From: Ruminococcus flavefaciens
Lineage (GTDB): Bacteria > Bacteroidota > Bacteroidia > Bacteroidales > P3
Assembly (NCBI GenBank): GCA_023667315.1
Contig: JAMPAI010000005.1
Span: 62,001-126,000, forward strand
Direction of reading: 5' to 3'
Length of the DNA stretch: 64,000 bases
How positions within the stretch are numbered: position 1 is the stretch's first letter; each line of letters begins with the position of its first letter. The notes beneath the pieces were generated by a model that saw only the letters and a list, made by a program, of their open reading frames with translations, ran no database searches and was not told where the DNA came from. Position numbers and translations under genes: made by a program. Shown here in pieces: positions 1-8,386 of this stretch.

Positions 1-2
1 TG

Positions 3-2279
3 CTGATCGCCCTGCTGGAACAGAACGCGCAGGCGGCGCAGCTCCTTAAGAACGCCGGCATCAACACCGCCGACATCAAGGCCGCCGTAAAGGAAATGCG
101 CAAGGGTTCGGCCGCCAAGGACGCCAACGCCGAAAGCACCTACCAGGCGCTGGAGAAATACGCCCGCAACCTCAACGACATGGCGCGCAACGGCAAGCTC
201 GACCCCGTGATCGGGCGCGACGAGGAGATACGCCGCGTGTTGCAGATCCTGAGCCGCCGAACCAAGAACAACCCGCTGCTTATCGGGGAACCCGGCGTGG
301 GCAAGACCGCCATCGCCGAAGGCCTGGCGCAGCGAATCGTTAGCGGAGACGTGTCGGAAGGCCTTAAGAGCAAGCAGATTTTCTCGCTCGACATGGGCGC
401 CCTCATCGCCGGGGCCAAGTACAAGGGCGAGTTCGAGGAACGCTTGAAAAGCGTGGTCAAGGAAGTGATCCAGGCCGAGGGCGAGATCATCCTCTTTATC
501 GACGAAATCCACACCCTGGTAGGCGCCGGAGGCGGCGAAGGGGCGATGGACGCCGCCAATATCCTCAAACCGGCCCTGGCGCGCGGCGAGCTACGCGCCA
601 TCGGCGCCACCACCCTGGGCGAATACCAGAAGTATTTCGAGAAAGACAAGGCGCTGGAACGCCGTTTCCAGACCGTGTATGTGGGCGAACCCAACGTGGA
701 AGACAGCATCTCGATCCTGCGCGGACTCAAGGAACGCTACGAAACCCACCACCACGTGCGCATCAAGGACGAAGCCCTGATTGCCGCCGTGGAACTCTCC
801 CACCGCTATATCGCCGACCGCTTTTTGCCCGACAAGGCCATCGATCTGGTGGACGAGGCGGCCGCCAAACTGCGGCTCGAAATCGATTCGGTGCCCGAAA
901 AGTTAGACGAGGCCGAACGCAAGATACGCCAATTAGAGATTGAACGCGAAGCCATCAAGCGCGAGAACGACCCCGCCAAACTGCAGGCGCTCAAGGAAGA
1001 AATCGCCAACCTCTCGGTGGAACGCGACAGCATGAAGGCCAAGTGGAAAACCGAGAAGGAAACGGTAGACGGCATTCAGGCGCAGTTGGACGCTATAGAA
1101 CGTTACAAGTTCGAGGCCCAGCAGGCCGAACGCCTGGGCAACTACGAGAAGGTGGCCGAGTTGCGCTACGGGCGCATCAAGGAAGCCGAAAAGCAGGTGG
1201 AGGAACTCAAGGCGCGACTGCAACAGGAGCAGAAAGAGGGCGCGATGATCAAGGAAGAAGTGGGCAGCGAGGAAATCGCCGACGTGGTGTCGCGCTGGAC
1301 GGGCATCCCGCTGAGCCGCATGCTGCAGAGCGAACGCGAGAAGCTGCTGCATATCGAGGACGAACTGCACCAGCGCGTTATCGGGCAGGACGAGGCCATC
1401 CAGGCCATCTCCGACGCCATACGCCGCAGCCGCGCCGGCCTGGGCGACGAGAACCGCCCCATCGGCTCGTTCATCTTTCTGGGCACCACCGGGGTCGGCA
1501 AGACCGAACTGGCCAAGGCCCTGGCGGATTACCTCTTTAACGACGAAAAGGCGATGGTGCGCATCGACATGAGCGAATATCAGGAGAAGCACACCGTTTC
1601 GCGGCTGGTGGGCGCGCCTCCGGGCTACGTGGGCTACGAAGAAAGCGGCCAGCTTACCGAGGCCGTACGCCGCCGCCCCTACTCGGTGATCCTGCTCGAC
1701 GAAATCGAGAAGGCGCATCCCGATGTGTTCAACATCCTGCTGCAGGTGCTCGACGACGGGCGGCTTACCGACAACAAGGGCCGGGTGGCCGACTTCAAGA
1801 ACACCATCGTGATCATGACCTCCAACCTCGGCGCGGGCTATATACAGCAGGCATTCGAAGACATGAAGCCGGGCGAGGAAGACCAGGCCTACCGCAAGAG
1901 CAAGGCGCAGGTAATGGACGAGCTTCGCCGCACGATGCGCCCCGAATTCCTGAACCGCGTGGATGAAACCATCGTGTTCAGGCCCTTGGACAAGAGCCAG
2001 ATCCTCGACATCGTGAAACTGCAGATGAAGCAGGTAACGGCCCTGATGAAGAAAAACGGCTACGCGCTGGAAGTGAACGATGCGGTATATGACGACATCG
2101 CCAACCAGGCCTACGACCCGCAATACGGGGCCAGACCCATCAAGCGCTTCGTGCAGCAGCACATCGTGAACGAACTGTCGAAGACCATCCTGGGCGGCAA
2201 GCTCCACAAGGAAACGCCCGTCTGCCTGGACGTGTTCGAAGGCAAGTACGTAATCTACAACAAAAGCGAGAAGAAGTAG
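3..2279 (+). CDS. clpB: ATP-dependent disaggregase ClpB, 5' end cut off by the window
   Basis: Hexameric AAA+ chaperone that threads aggregated proteins through its pore together with DnaK. The frame is open from base 3, so the start lies outside the window. The visible 758 residues lack roughly the first 100 of a usual ~865-residue ClpB, which is most of the N-terminal repeat domain. Seen in order: Walker [10 protein letters not shown] (about base 285), Walker [10 protein letters not shown], a long charged coiled-coil middle domain (about bases 880-1260) that separates ClpB from ClpA and ClpX, a second Walker [10 protein letters not shown] (about base 1483), second Walker [12 protein letters not shown], and the C-terminal FLNRVDE sensor region. 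It ends in a strong terminator. The protein is cytoplasmic and normally heat-shock regulated, but its promoter is not in view. Confidence 0.97.
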   Translation: MIALLEQNAQAAQLLKNAGINTADIKAAVKEMRKGSAAKDANAESTYQALEKYARNLNDMARNGKLDPVIGRDEEIRRVLQILSRRTKNNPLLIGEPGVGKTAIAEGLAQRIVSGDVSEGLKSKQIFSLDMGALIAGAKYKGEFEERLKSVVKEVIQAEGEIILFIDEIHTLVGAGGGEGAMDAANILKPALARGELRAIGATTLGEYQKYFEKDKALERRFQTVYVGEPNVEDSISILRGLKERYETHHHVRIKDEALIAAVELSHRYIADRFLPDKAIDLVDEAAAKLRLEIDSVPEKLDEAERKIRQLEIEREAIKRENDPAKLQALKEEIANLSVERDSMKAKWKTEKETVDGIQAQLDAIERYKFEAQQAERLGNYEKVAELRYGRIKEAEKQVEELKARLQQEQKEGAMIKEEVGSEEIADVVSRWTGIPLSRMLQSEREKLLHIEDELHQRVIGQDEAIQAISDAIRRSRAGLGDENRPIGSFIFLGTTGVGKTELAKALADYLFNDEKAMVRIDMSEYQEKHTVSRLVGAPPGYVGYEESGQLTEAVRRRPYSVILLDEIEKAHPDVFNILLQVLDDGRLTDNKGRVADFKNTIVIMTSNLGAGYIQQAFEDMKPGEEDQAYRKSKAQVMDELRRTMRPEFLNRVDETIVFRPLDKSQILDIVKLQMKQVTALMKKNGYALEVNDAVYDDIANQAYDPQYGARPIKRFVQQHIVNELSKTILGGKLHKETPVCLDVFEGKYVIYNKSEKK

Positions 2280-2308
2280 CCTTGCCGCCACGACCGACGC
2301 TTAGTAAT

Positions 2309-2344
2309 GCGAAGCCCGAAAGATTTTCGGGCTTCGCTCGTTTA
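2309..2344 (+). terminator. Rho-independent terminator after clpB
   Basis: A perfect 11-bp stem, GCGAAGCCCGA at 2309-2319 pairing with TCGGGCTTCGC at 2327-2337, is followed by a T-rich tail. It lies 30 bases after the clpB stop. Confidence 0.85.
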
Positions 2345-2448
2345 TTTACCGAGCCCAGGCCATAACAAATACCCCAGCCACACACCTTTTTAACACCCGT
2401 TAACGTACCGCCTGGGATGACGAACACGAAAAATGGTATTTCTCCATT

Positions 2449-3219
2449 GTGGATGTTGTGGCGGTGCTTACCGACAGCGCGTACCAAACCGCCCGTAAGT
2501 ACTGGAAAGTATTGAAAGGCAGACTAATAAAGGAAGGTTTTCAACTGGTAACAAATTGTTACCAGTTGAAAATGCATGCTCCTGATGGCAAAATGCGCCT
2601 TACGGATGTTGCTGATACCGAGCAGCTTTTCCGAATCATCCAGTCTGTGCCTTCGCCCAAGGCGGAACCGTTCAAGGTTTGGATGGCGCAGGTGGCGGCC
2701 ACCCGTGTCGACCAACTGCAAGATCCGGAACTTTCTATAGATCAGGCCATAATTGACTATAAGCGTCTGGGCTATTCGGATGCATGGATCAATCAGCGGG
2801 TGCGGAGCATTGAAATCCGCAAGGAACTTACCGACGAGTGGCAGCGGGGCGGAGTCCGGGAGCAGCAATACGCCACCCTTACCGACATCATCACCAAGGG
2901 CTGGAGCGGCCTATCCACCAAACAATACAAGAATCTAAAAGGTTTGAAGAAGGAGAACCTCCGCGACCATATGACCAATCTGGAACTGACCCTGAACTCG
3001 CTGGCGGAAGCCTATACGACGGAACTGTCGAAAACAAAGAATCCCAAGACCATGGCGGCTCATTCGGTGATTGCCAAGCAGGGTTCCAGTGTGGCAAAGA
3101 CAGCGAGAGATAAAATGGAGAAGCAACTCGGCCGATCAATCGTTTCCCCGCGCAACGCCAAACGTCTGCAACAACCCGGAAACGACACCGGCAACAAAGG
3201 GCGCAAACTCGACCGATAG
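2449..3219 (+). CDS. BRO-N / DinD-like protein, 5'-truncated (possible pseudogene)
   Basis: The product resembles BRO-N domain / DNA-damage-inducible protein D family members. Typical blocks are VVDVVAVLTDS-type, KYWKVLKGRL, TDVADTEQLFRIIQSVPSPK and the C-terminal MAAHSVIAKQGSSVAK. The family's role is poorly known and it is common on phages and mobile elements. Recognisable coding similarity starts before the first usable start: bases 2404-2448 read RTAWDDEHEKWYFSI in the same frame, but a TAA at 2401-2403 stops it and no ATG lies between. The only in-frame start near there is the GTG at 2449, which would split the conserved domain. About 20 N-terminal residues usual for the family are missing. 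It may be a decaying gene or be made as a shortened protein. No promoter box was seen. Confidence 0.6.
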   Translation: MDVVAVLTDSAYQTARKYWKVLKGRLIKEGFQLVTNCYQLKMHAPDGKMRLTDVADTEQLFRIIQSVPSPKAEPFKVWMAQVAATRVDQLQDPELSIDQAIIDYKRLGYSDAWINQRVRSIEIRKELTDEWQRGGVREQQYATLTDIITKGWSGLSTKQYKNLKGLKKENLRDHMTNLELTLNSLAEAYTTELSKTKNPKTMAAHSVIAKQGSSVAKTARDKMEKQLGRSIVSPRNAKRLQQPGNDTGNKGRKLDR

Positions 3220-3259
3220 CCCTAAAAGACCGAACAACTACCAACCTTAGTGCATAATG

Positions 3260-3421
3260 ATGTATTTCCTTTGTTCAAACCAAAAATTTATATTATTATA
3301 ATTTACACGGACCAACCACACAGTCAGAAACAACCCATTCCCGCCCCGACAAGCCAACCCATCCGCAATGTAAATTATAATAATATAAATTTTATCTTTT
3401 TCTACAAAAACTACAATACAT
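3260..3421. repeat. Long inverted repeat (24-bp perfect arms) upstream of the LRR gene
   Basis: Bases 3283-3306 and 3370-3393 are exact reverse complements over 24 bp, both A+T only except the terminal C/G, separated by 63 bp of GC-richer sequence. Weaker outer matches (ATGTATT at 3260-3266, AATACAT at 3415-3421) suggest an imperfect element of about 160 bp. It could be a MITE-like remnant, a recombination site or a large cruciform. No transposase lies next to it and the spacer holds no TAnnTTTG box. Apart from this and the promoter box at 3442, I see nothing in the gene-free stretch 3220-3487. Confidence 0.75.
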
Positions 3422-3441
3422 AGATAAAATTTAAATTATAC

Positions 3442-3449
3442 TATATTTG
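3442..3449 (+). promoter_or_regulatory. Bacteroidota -7 promoter box for the LRR gene
   Basis: TATATTTG matches TAnnTTTG exactly and lies 65 bases before the ATG at 3515. No clear -33 TTTG was found at the usual distance. Confidence 0.5.
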
Positions 3450-3514
3450 TAGTGGTCTGACACAGGGCGTGCACCCTGTAAAACAAGGTGAATAAAATGA
3501 AATACAATAAAATA

Positions 3515-6500
3515 ATGAAAAGACTATGGATTGGCTTGGCGGCCATCGCCCTGGGTTTATGCTCGCTGCAAGCCCAGGAAAGCGCCGCGCCCCGGATTTT
3601 GGGATTTGATTGCAGCGGAAAATCGGTAAAAAGCTTGGACGTAAGCGGAGGCACGGCATTGACTAACTTGTCTTGCTACAACAACAGCTTGACAAGTTTG
3701 AACGTGAGCGGCTGCACCGCCTTGGCGAATTTATCTTGCTACAGCAACAACTTGACAAGTTTGGACGTGAGCGGTTGCACCGCCTTGACGACTTTGTCTT
3801 GCTACAGCAACAGCCTGACAAGTTTGGACGTGAGCGGCTGCACCGCCTTGGCGACTTTGTCTTGCTACGGGAACAACTTGAAAAGTCTGAACGTGAGCGG
3901 TTGCTCCGCCTTGGCGACTTTGTCCTGCCACAGCAACAACTTGGCAAGTTTGGAGGTGAGCGGCTGCACAGCCTTGGCGAATTTGTCTTGCTACAACAAC
4001 AGCCTGAAAAGTTTGGACGTGAGCGGCTGCACGGCATTGAAAACCTTGGCCGGACATTATCAGTATTCTTTAAGGGTGGACACTCTGAAAATACACGGAG
4101 TGTCGATGGCAACGCTACGCATAGGCAGCTATTCCTCCATAGGACTTGTAGATGCCCAAGGATGTACCTCTTTGCGTAGTATTTCGGCAAATAACGGTAG
4201 TTATGCCCGCATAAGTAAAATGAATCTTCATGATTGCTCGAATCTAGAAAGTTTGAGTTACTCCTCCACATCTTCTTCGAGTCAAGCATTACAAGAATTG
4301 GATGTAAACGGTTGCACAGCCTTGTCTGAATTGAATTGCTCATACAGTCTCCTGACAAACTTAGACGTGAGCGGTTGCACAGCACTGAAAACACTGAATT
4401 GTGCGTATAACAGTCTATCAAATTTAGACGTAAGTAAAAATGCTGCCTTGGAGAACTTGTATTGCGACAACAATAAAATGACAAGTCTGGACATAAGCGG
4501 CTGCACCTCCTTAAAGAATCTGAGGGCGACGGTAAACACCCTGACCATCCATGGCAACTCAATGGATACGCTTGAAATCGAAAACAACAGTAATATAAGC
4601 GTTATTGATGCCGTCGGTTGCACGTCCCTAAAGGAACTGGTGTGCAACGGCATCAATTTGACAAGATTAGAACTGAGTGGTTGCACGGCTTTGACCGGTT
4701 TGGATTTTGAAAACAACAAGCTGACAAGTTTGGATATAAGTGGTTGCACGGCTTTAAGGGAACTGAATTGCAGTGGCAATCCATTGGGGAAACTAGACGT
4801 AAGCGGTTGCACAGCCTTAACCAATCTGTATTGCTATAACAACCAATTGACAGATCTTGACATAAGCGGATGCACGGCATTGAAAATCTTGTACTGTAGC
4901 CAAAACTCATTGACGGATTTAATTGTAAACAACTGTAAATCGTTGACAAAATTAATCTGCTGGGGTAATCGATTAACGAAGCTGGAGGTAAATAATTGCA
5001 CATTGTTAGACACCTTAGGCTGTGAATCGAATCTTCTAACATCTTTGGATCTAAGTGGATTGACCTCTTTAAAATGGCTATATTGTGGAGGCAACAATCT
5101 GACAAGTCTAAATGTAAGCGATTGTTCGGCCTTGATGAAACTATCTTGCAAAAACAATCGGTTGACCACCTTGGACGTAAGCCAAAAACCAGCCCTAACA
5201 AGTCTGTATTGCTATGAAAATCCATTGACAAATTTGGACGTGAGCGGCTGCACGGCCTTGAACTACTTGGCCGGATATTCTTCCGGTAGCAGTTATTCTG
5301 ATCATCATTACTTAACGGTGGATACTTTAAAAATACACGGAGTGTCGATGGATACGCTGAGTATAGGCAACTATTCCACCATAGGACTTGTTGATGCCAA
5401 AGGGTGTACCTCATTGCGCAGTATTTCGGCAAATAACGATCGTTATGCCAGCATAAGTAAAATGAATCTTCATGATTGCTCGAATCTAAAAAGCCTGAGT
5501 TGCTCCGGATCTTATTCTTATACAGGTTCTTTAAAAGCATTGGAGGTAAGTGGATGTACAGCCTTGTCTGAATTAAACTGCCAATACAACAAACTTGACA
5601 GCCTAAATGTAAGCGACTGCGCGGCCTTGACGGAACTGAACTGCTCCTACAACAACTTGACAAGATTAGACCTAAACCAAAATCCGGCCTTGACGGATCT
5701 GAACTGCTCCTACAACAACCTGACAAAATTAGACCTAAGCCAAAACCCGGCCTTGGTGAACCTGAACTGCTCCAACAACAACCTGGCAAGCCTTGACGTA
5801 AACGGCTGTACGGCCTTGAGCCATATGGAGTGCGACAACAACCGCTTGAGGCGACTGGAAACGGGATACAGCATTTCCTTAGATGCCTCCTCGTTCCGCA
5901 ACAACCGATTTCCCTTTTCCCTGCTGTACAACAGTTATGGCGTTCGTTCCGACTATTACGTAAAAGACCAGTCGGATTCCGTTACCGTTCTTATCGACAA
6001 GGATTTCGACCTGTCTTCGGAACGCGTTGTGGGGCAGATACTTTCCACCTTCGAACTTACAGACGCCTACGGCAAGGAGGTTCCCGATGATTCGTGGGAA
6101 GAAAACCGCTTTGTCTTTCGGTTTCATGAACCGCTCCGATATACCTTGAAATTGAAAAACTCAAGCTTCGAGGATGCTGTCTTTACCTGGCATATCTCGG
6201 TGGTGGAGGAAATGCCCGCCAACCACTACACGGTAAAGGTGGCATCGGGCAATACGGCCTGGGGTACGGCCACCCTTACCGGAGGTGGCCCCTACATAGA
6301 GGGCGAGGAGATAACCATCACCGCCAAGCCCAGGGTGGGCTACCGCTTCGTGAACTGGACTAGAAAGAACGGCAGCACGTTCAGCAATGAGGCGGTTCAC
6401 ACGTTCACGGTAAGCGAGAACCTGGAACTTACCGCCAACTTCGAGGAGCGTCCCGAGGATGTGGAGACCTTTACCGTAAGCGTGGAGAGCGGAAACAGCG

Positions 6501-7144
6501 ACTGGGGACGTGTATCCATAACCGGCGACGGCACCTATGAGGCCAACGAAAACGTAACCATTACCGCCGCCCCCAACGCGGGCTACCGCTTCGTAAACTG
6601 GACAAAGGGCAACAACATCTTCAGCACGGAGGCCGTCTATACGTTTGCCGTTACGGAAGACCTGGAACTGACAGCCAATTTCGAGAAACGTCCCGATACC
6701 GGTACCTTTACCGTAAAGCTGACGCCCAACAATGAGGCCTGGGGAATCGCCACCCAGTTGGGCGACGGCACCTACGGAAAGAACGACCTGGTAACGATTA
6801 TCGCCACCCCGCAGAACGGCTACCGCTTCGTAAACTGGACGAAAGAGAACGGCGATGTGTTCAGCACCAACGTGATCCATGCCTTCGCCATAACGGAAGA
6901 TTTGGAACTTACCGCCAACTTCACCGCATCCGGCGTGGCCAACGAGACGAACGAGACGGAGAACTTTCACGTTTACGTTAAAGACCGCAGCATCTGCCTT
7001 TCCGAAAATATGGGCAGTGTGCAGGTGTTCAACGCGGCGGGTATCTGCGTATATAGCGGGAACGCCACCGCCATCCCGGTGCGTCAAGGCGGCCTTTACG
7101 TCGTAAGGACGGCGCATGGAAACCATAAGGTAATCGTAATGTAA
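3515..7144 (+). CDS. Secreted leucine-rich-repeat protein with InlB-type repeats and T9SS-like C-terminus
   Basis: A 1209-residue predicted surface protein. The ATG at 3515 is preferred because it starts a clean signal peptide (MKRLWIGLAAIALGLCSLQA); an upstream ATG at 3497 and GTG at 3488 are in frame but would add a polar extension. Residues ~30-800 are leucine-rich repeats of 21 residues with the pattern LxxLDVSGCTALxxLxCxxN. Three Listeria-Bacteroides repeats follow, starting near residues 905, 985 and 1064, each containing a GYRFVNWT core. The last ~65 residues resemble a type IX secretion sorting domain (VQVFNAAGICVYSG...GGLYVVRT). The first repeats are nearly identical at DNA level and a larger block is duplicated (4041-4260 and 5261-5510). 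Such BspA-like proteins often bind host or matrix ligands; the ligand here is unknown. It is followed 19 bases later by another secreted ORF. Confidence 0.85.
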   Translation: MKRLWIGLAAIALGLCSLQAQESAAPRILGFDCSGKSVKSLDVSGGTALTNLSCYNNSLTSLNVSGCTALANLSCYSNNLTSLDVSGCTALTTLSCYSNSLTSLDVSGCTALATLSCYGNNLKSLNVSGCSALATLSCHSNNLASLEVSGCTALANLSCYNNSLKSLDVSGCTALKTLAGHYQYSLRVDTLKIHGVSMATLRIGSYSSIGLVDAQGCTSLRSISANNGSYARISKMNLHDCSNLESLSYSSTSSSSQALQELDVNGCTALSELNCSYSLLTNLDVSGCTALKTLNCAYNSLSNLDVSKNAALENLYCDNNKMTSLDISGCTSLKNLRATVNTLTIHGNSMDTLEIENNSNISVIDAVGCTSLKELVCNGINLTRLELSGCTALTGLDFENNKLTSLDISGCTALRELNCSGNPLGKLDVSGCTALTNLYCYNNQLTDLDISGCTALKILYCSQNSLTDLIVNNCKSLTKLICWGNRLTKLEVNNCTLLDTLGCESNLLTSLDLSGLTSLKWLYCGGNNLTSLNVSDCSALMKLSCKNNRLTTLDVSQKPALTSLYCYENPLTNLDVSGCTALNYLAGYSSGSSYSDHHYLTVDTLKIHGVSMDTLSIGNYSTIGLVDAKGCTSLRSISANNDRYASISKMNLHDCSNLKSLSCSGSYSYTGSLKALEVSGCTALSELNCQYNKLDSLNVSDCAALTELNCSYNNLTRLDLNQNPALTDLNCSYNNLTKLDLSQNPALVNLNCSNNNLASLDVNGCTALSHMECDNNRLRRLETGYSISLDASSFRNNRFPFSLLYNSYGVRSDYYVKDQSDSVTVLIDKDFDLSSERVVGQILSTFELTDAYGKEVPDDSWEENRFVFRFHEPLRYTLKLKNSSFEDAVFTWHISVVEEMPANHYTVKVASGNTAWGTATLTGGGPYIEGEEITITAKPRVGYRFVNWTRKNGSTFSNEAVHTFTVSENLELTANFEERPEDVETFTVSVESGNSDWGRVSITGDGTYEANENVTITAAPNAGYRFVNWTKGNNIFSTEAVYTFAVTEDLELTANFEKRPDTGTFTVKLTPNNEAWGIATQLGDGTYGKNDLVTIIATPQNGYRFVNWTKENGDVFSTNVIHAFAITEDLELTANFTASGVANETNETENFHVYVKDRSICLSENMGSVQVFNAAGICVYSGNATAIPVRQGGLYVVRTAHGNHKVIVM
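3640..4040 (+). repeat. Tandem 63-bp coding repeats (21-residue LRR units)
   Basis: About seven consecutive units of 63 bp differ at only a few positions and each encodes LDVSGCTALxxLSCYxNx. They lie in frame inside the LRR gene, so gain or loss of units changes protein length without a frameshift. They are not a CRISPR array: there are no unique spacers. Confidence 0.85.
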
Positions 7145-7163
7145 AACAATAAATCACAATATC

Positions 7164-7502
7164 ATGAAAGCATTAAGAATAGCCATATTACCGGCACTGT
7201 CGCTCCTGCTGTGTGCCCCATTGTCGGCTGCCGAAAGTAAACCCGCGGTACCGGAAAATCCAATAGAATCGAGAATGGCGCAGGCCGACACGGTTCGGAT
7301 AACCTGGGCTGTAAGCAGCACCAGTTCAACCAAATCCTTTTCTTTCTACGGAGAAGCCGGCAAGTCCTACAAGGTGGACTGGGGCGATGAAAAGACAGAT
7401 ACCTACACCGGAAAAGGACCGAAAGTATCCATCGTGTGCGAACACTATTATTCCAAAACCGGCGACTACAACGTGCTGCTGTTCGGCCTAACGGAAAAAT
7501 AA
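7164..7502 (+). CDS. Small secreted PKD-like protein, probable N-terminal remnant of an LRR protein
   Basis: 112 residues with a signal peptide (MKALRIAILPALSLLLCAPLSA) followed by a short linker and one beta-sandwich-like domain containing KVDWGDEKTDTYTG and HYYSKTGDYNVLLFG. The DWGD...H.Y...GDYNV pattern is typical of PKD-like caps placed before leucine-rich repeats in Bacteroidota surface proteins. Here the gene stops just where the repeats would begin and is closed by a terminator. It may be a truncated sister of the upstream LRR protein or a self-standing small secreted protein. It starts 19 bases after the LRR gene and is probably co-transcribed with it. Function unknown. Confidence 0.6.
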   Translation: MKALRIAILPALSLLLCAPLSAAESKPAVPENPIESRMAQADTVRITWAVSSTSSTKSFSFYGEAGKSYKVDWGDEKTDTYTGKGPKVSIVCEHYYSKTGDYNVLLFGLTEK

Positions 7503-7551
7503 AGGGAGAAGATATTCCTCTAAAATCAGGATAGCGAATCTCGCTCAGCAA

Positions 7552-7591
7552 AGAGCCGCCTCGACCATATGGTCGGGGCGGCTCTTTTTTA
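7552..7591 (+). terminator. Rho-independent terminator after the LRR operon
   Basis: AGAGCCGCCTCGACC pairs with GGTCGGGGCGGCTCT (one G-T wobble) around an ATAT loop and is followed by TTTTTT. It closes the 3515-7502 transcription unit. Confidence 0.9.
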
Positions 7592-7627
7592 TTAGCGCCA
7601 TCGTTATTTCAACCCTTTGGCTAAACT

Positions 7628-7675
7628 GAGTTACTACTTTATCCCCGATTTTTTGCCTAGATAAAGTAGTAACTC
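7628..7675. repeat. Perfect 16-bp inverted repeat
   Basis: GAGTTACTACTTTATC at 7628-7643 is repeated as its exact reverse complement at 7660-7675, with a 16-base loop. It lies 58 bases before the -7 box of the next gene. It has no run of T after either arm, so it is not a standard terminator. It could be an operator, a protein-binding palindrome or a mobile-element end. Confidence 0.7.
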
Positions 7676-7732
7676 AACAACCTTCCATCAAACTAAGACA
7701 CTACCTTACCCGCGTAATTTAAAAGAGATTCG

Positions 7733-7740
7733 TACATTTG
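7733..7740 (+). promoter_or_regulatory. -7 promoter box for the DUF4294 gene
   Basis: TACATTTG matches TAnnTTTG and sits 21 bases before the ATG at 7762. It also argues against an earlier in-frame TTG start at 7738, which would lie inside the promoter. Confidence 0.6.
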
Positions 7741-7761
7741 AAACTAGAAACCCATCTATCT

Positions 7762-8376
7762 ATGCGGCGGAGATTTTTCCTTTACGGGCTTTGTATGCTG
7801 GCGTACGCGCTTTTGGCGGGGGCCATGCCCGGTTCCGCCGTGCTCGCGCAGGAGGTGCTGCCCGTTGGCGTGCTCGACCCGGTGGAGATTCACGGGCATC
7901 CCCTTTCGTATGCCGAGAAACAGGCCTTTCTGAAGCTGGTCTATAACGTGCGACGCACCTATCCCTATGCGGTGATGGCCAAGGAACGCATGGATCAGTA
8001 CAACGCCATGCGCGAACAGGTGGGCAAGAAGAAAGAGCAGCGCAAGATCCTCAAGGAAGAGGAAGCCGCCATAAAGCGCGACTTTATGGAAGACCTCAAG
8101 AACATGACCCGCAGCCAGGGCACGGTGCTCATCAAACTGCTGGCGCGGCAAACCGACACCACGGCCTACTTCCTGCTTAAGGACTTCCGGGGCAACGCCC
8201 GCGCCCTGGCCTACCAGACCGTGGCCCGACTCTGGGGCTACAACCTGAAGGAAACCTATCAGCCCCAAGACCGCGACCGCGACATCGAGGCCATCGTACA
8301 GCTGATCGAACAGGGAAAGCTGCTTCCCATAGAACCCAATAAAAACGCCGCGCTCAAAAAGAAGCGCTGCCCCTAA
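7762..8376 (+). CDS. DUF4294 family protein
   Basis: 204 residues. The start ATG at 7762 follows a promoter box and opens a signal-like hydrophobic segment (FLYGLCMLAYALLAGAMPGSAVLAQ). The rest is the Bacteroidota-specific DUF4294 domain, with RRTYPYAVMAKERMDQYN, a lysine-rich helical middle and a conserved ...LIKLLARQTDTTAYFLLKDFRG... / ALAYQTVARLWGYNLKE end. No catalytic motif was recognised. The family is usually annotated only as exported and of unknown function. It lies 10 bases upstream of addB in the same direction, so it may share a transcript with the nuclease-helicase genes, though nothing shows a functional link. Confidence 0.8.
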   Translation: MRRRFFLYGLCMLAYALLAGAMPGSAVLAQEVLPVGVLDPVEIHGHPLSYAEKQAFLKLVYNVRRTYPYAVMAKERMDQYNAMREQVGKKKEQRKILKEEEAAIKRDFMEDLKNMTRSQGTVLIKLLARQTDTTAYFLLKDFRGNARALAYQTVARLWGYNLKETYQPQDRDRDIEAIVQLIEQGKLLPIEPNKNAALKKKRCP

Positions 8377-8386
8377 AACCACCGCC

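Noticed and set aside
933-2291. 452-codon open frame antisense to clpB
   Set aside because: It mirrors the high-GC coding strand of clpB; the protein has no family features and clpB is certain.
3640-4040. CRISPR-like regular repeats
   Set aside because: The units are contiguous in-frame 63-bp LRR codons with no unique spacers, and no cas genes are present.
3663-4562. 299-codon Cys/Ser/Arg-rich frame antisense to the LRR gene
   Set aside because: Its repetitiveness comes from the 63-bp LRR units read backwards.
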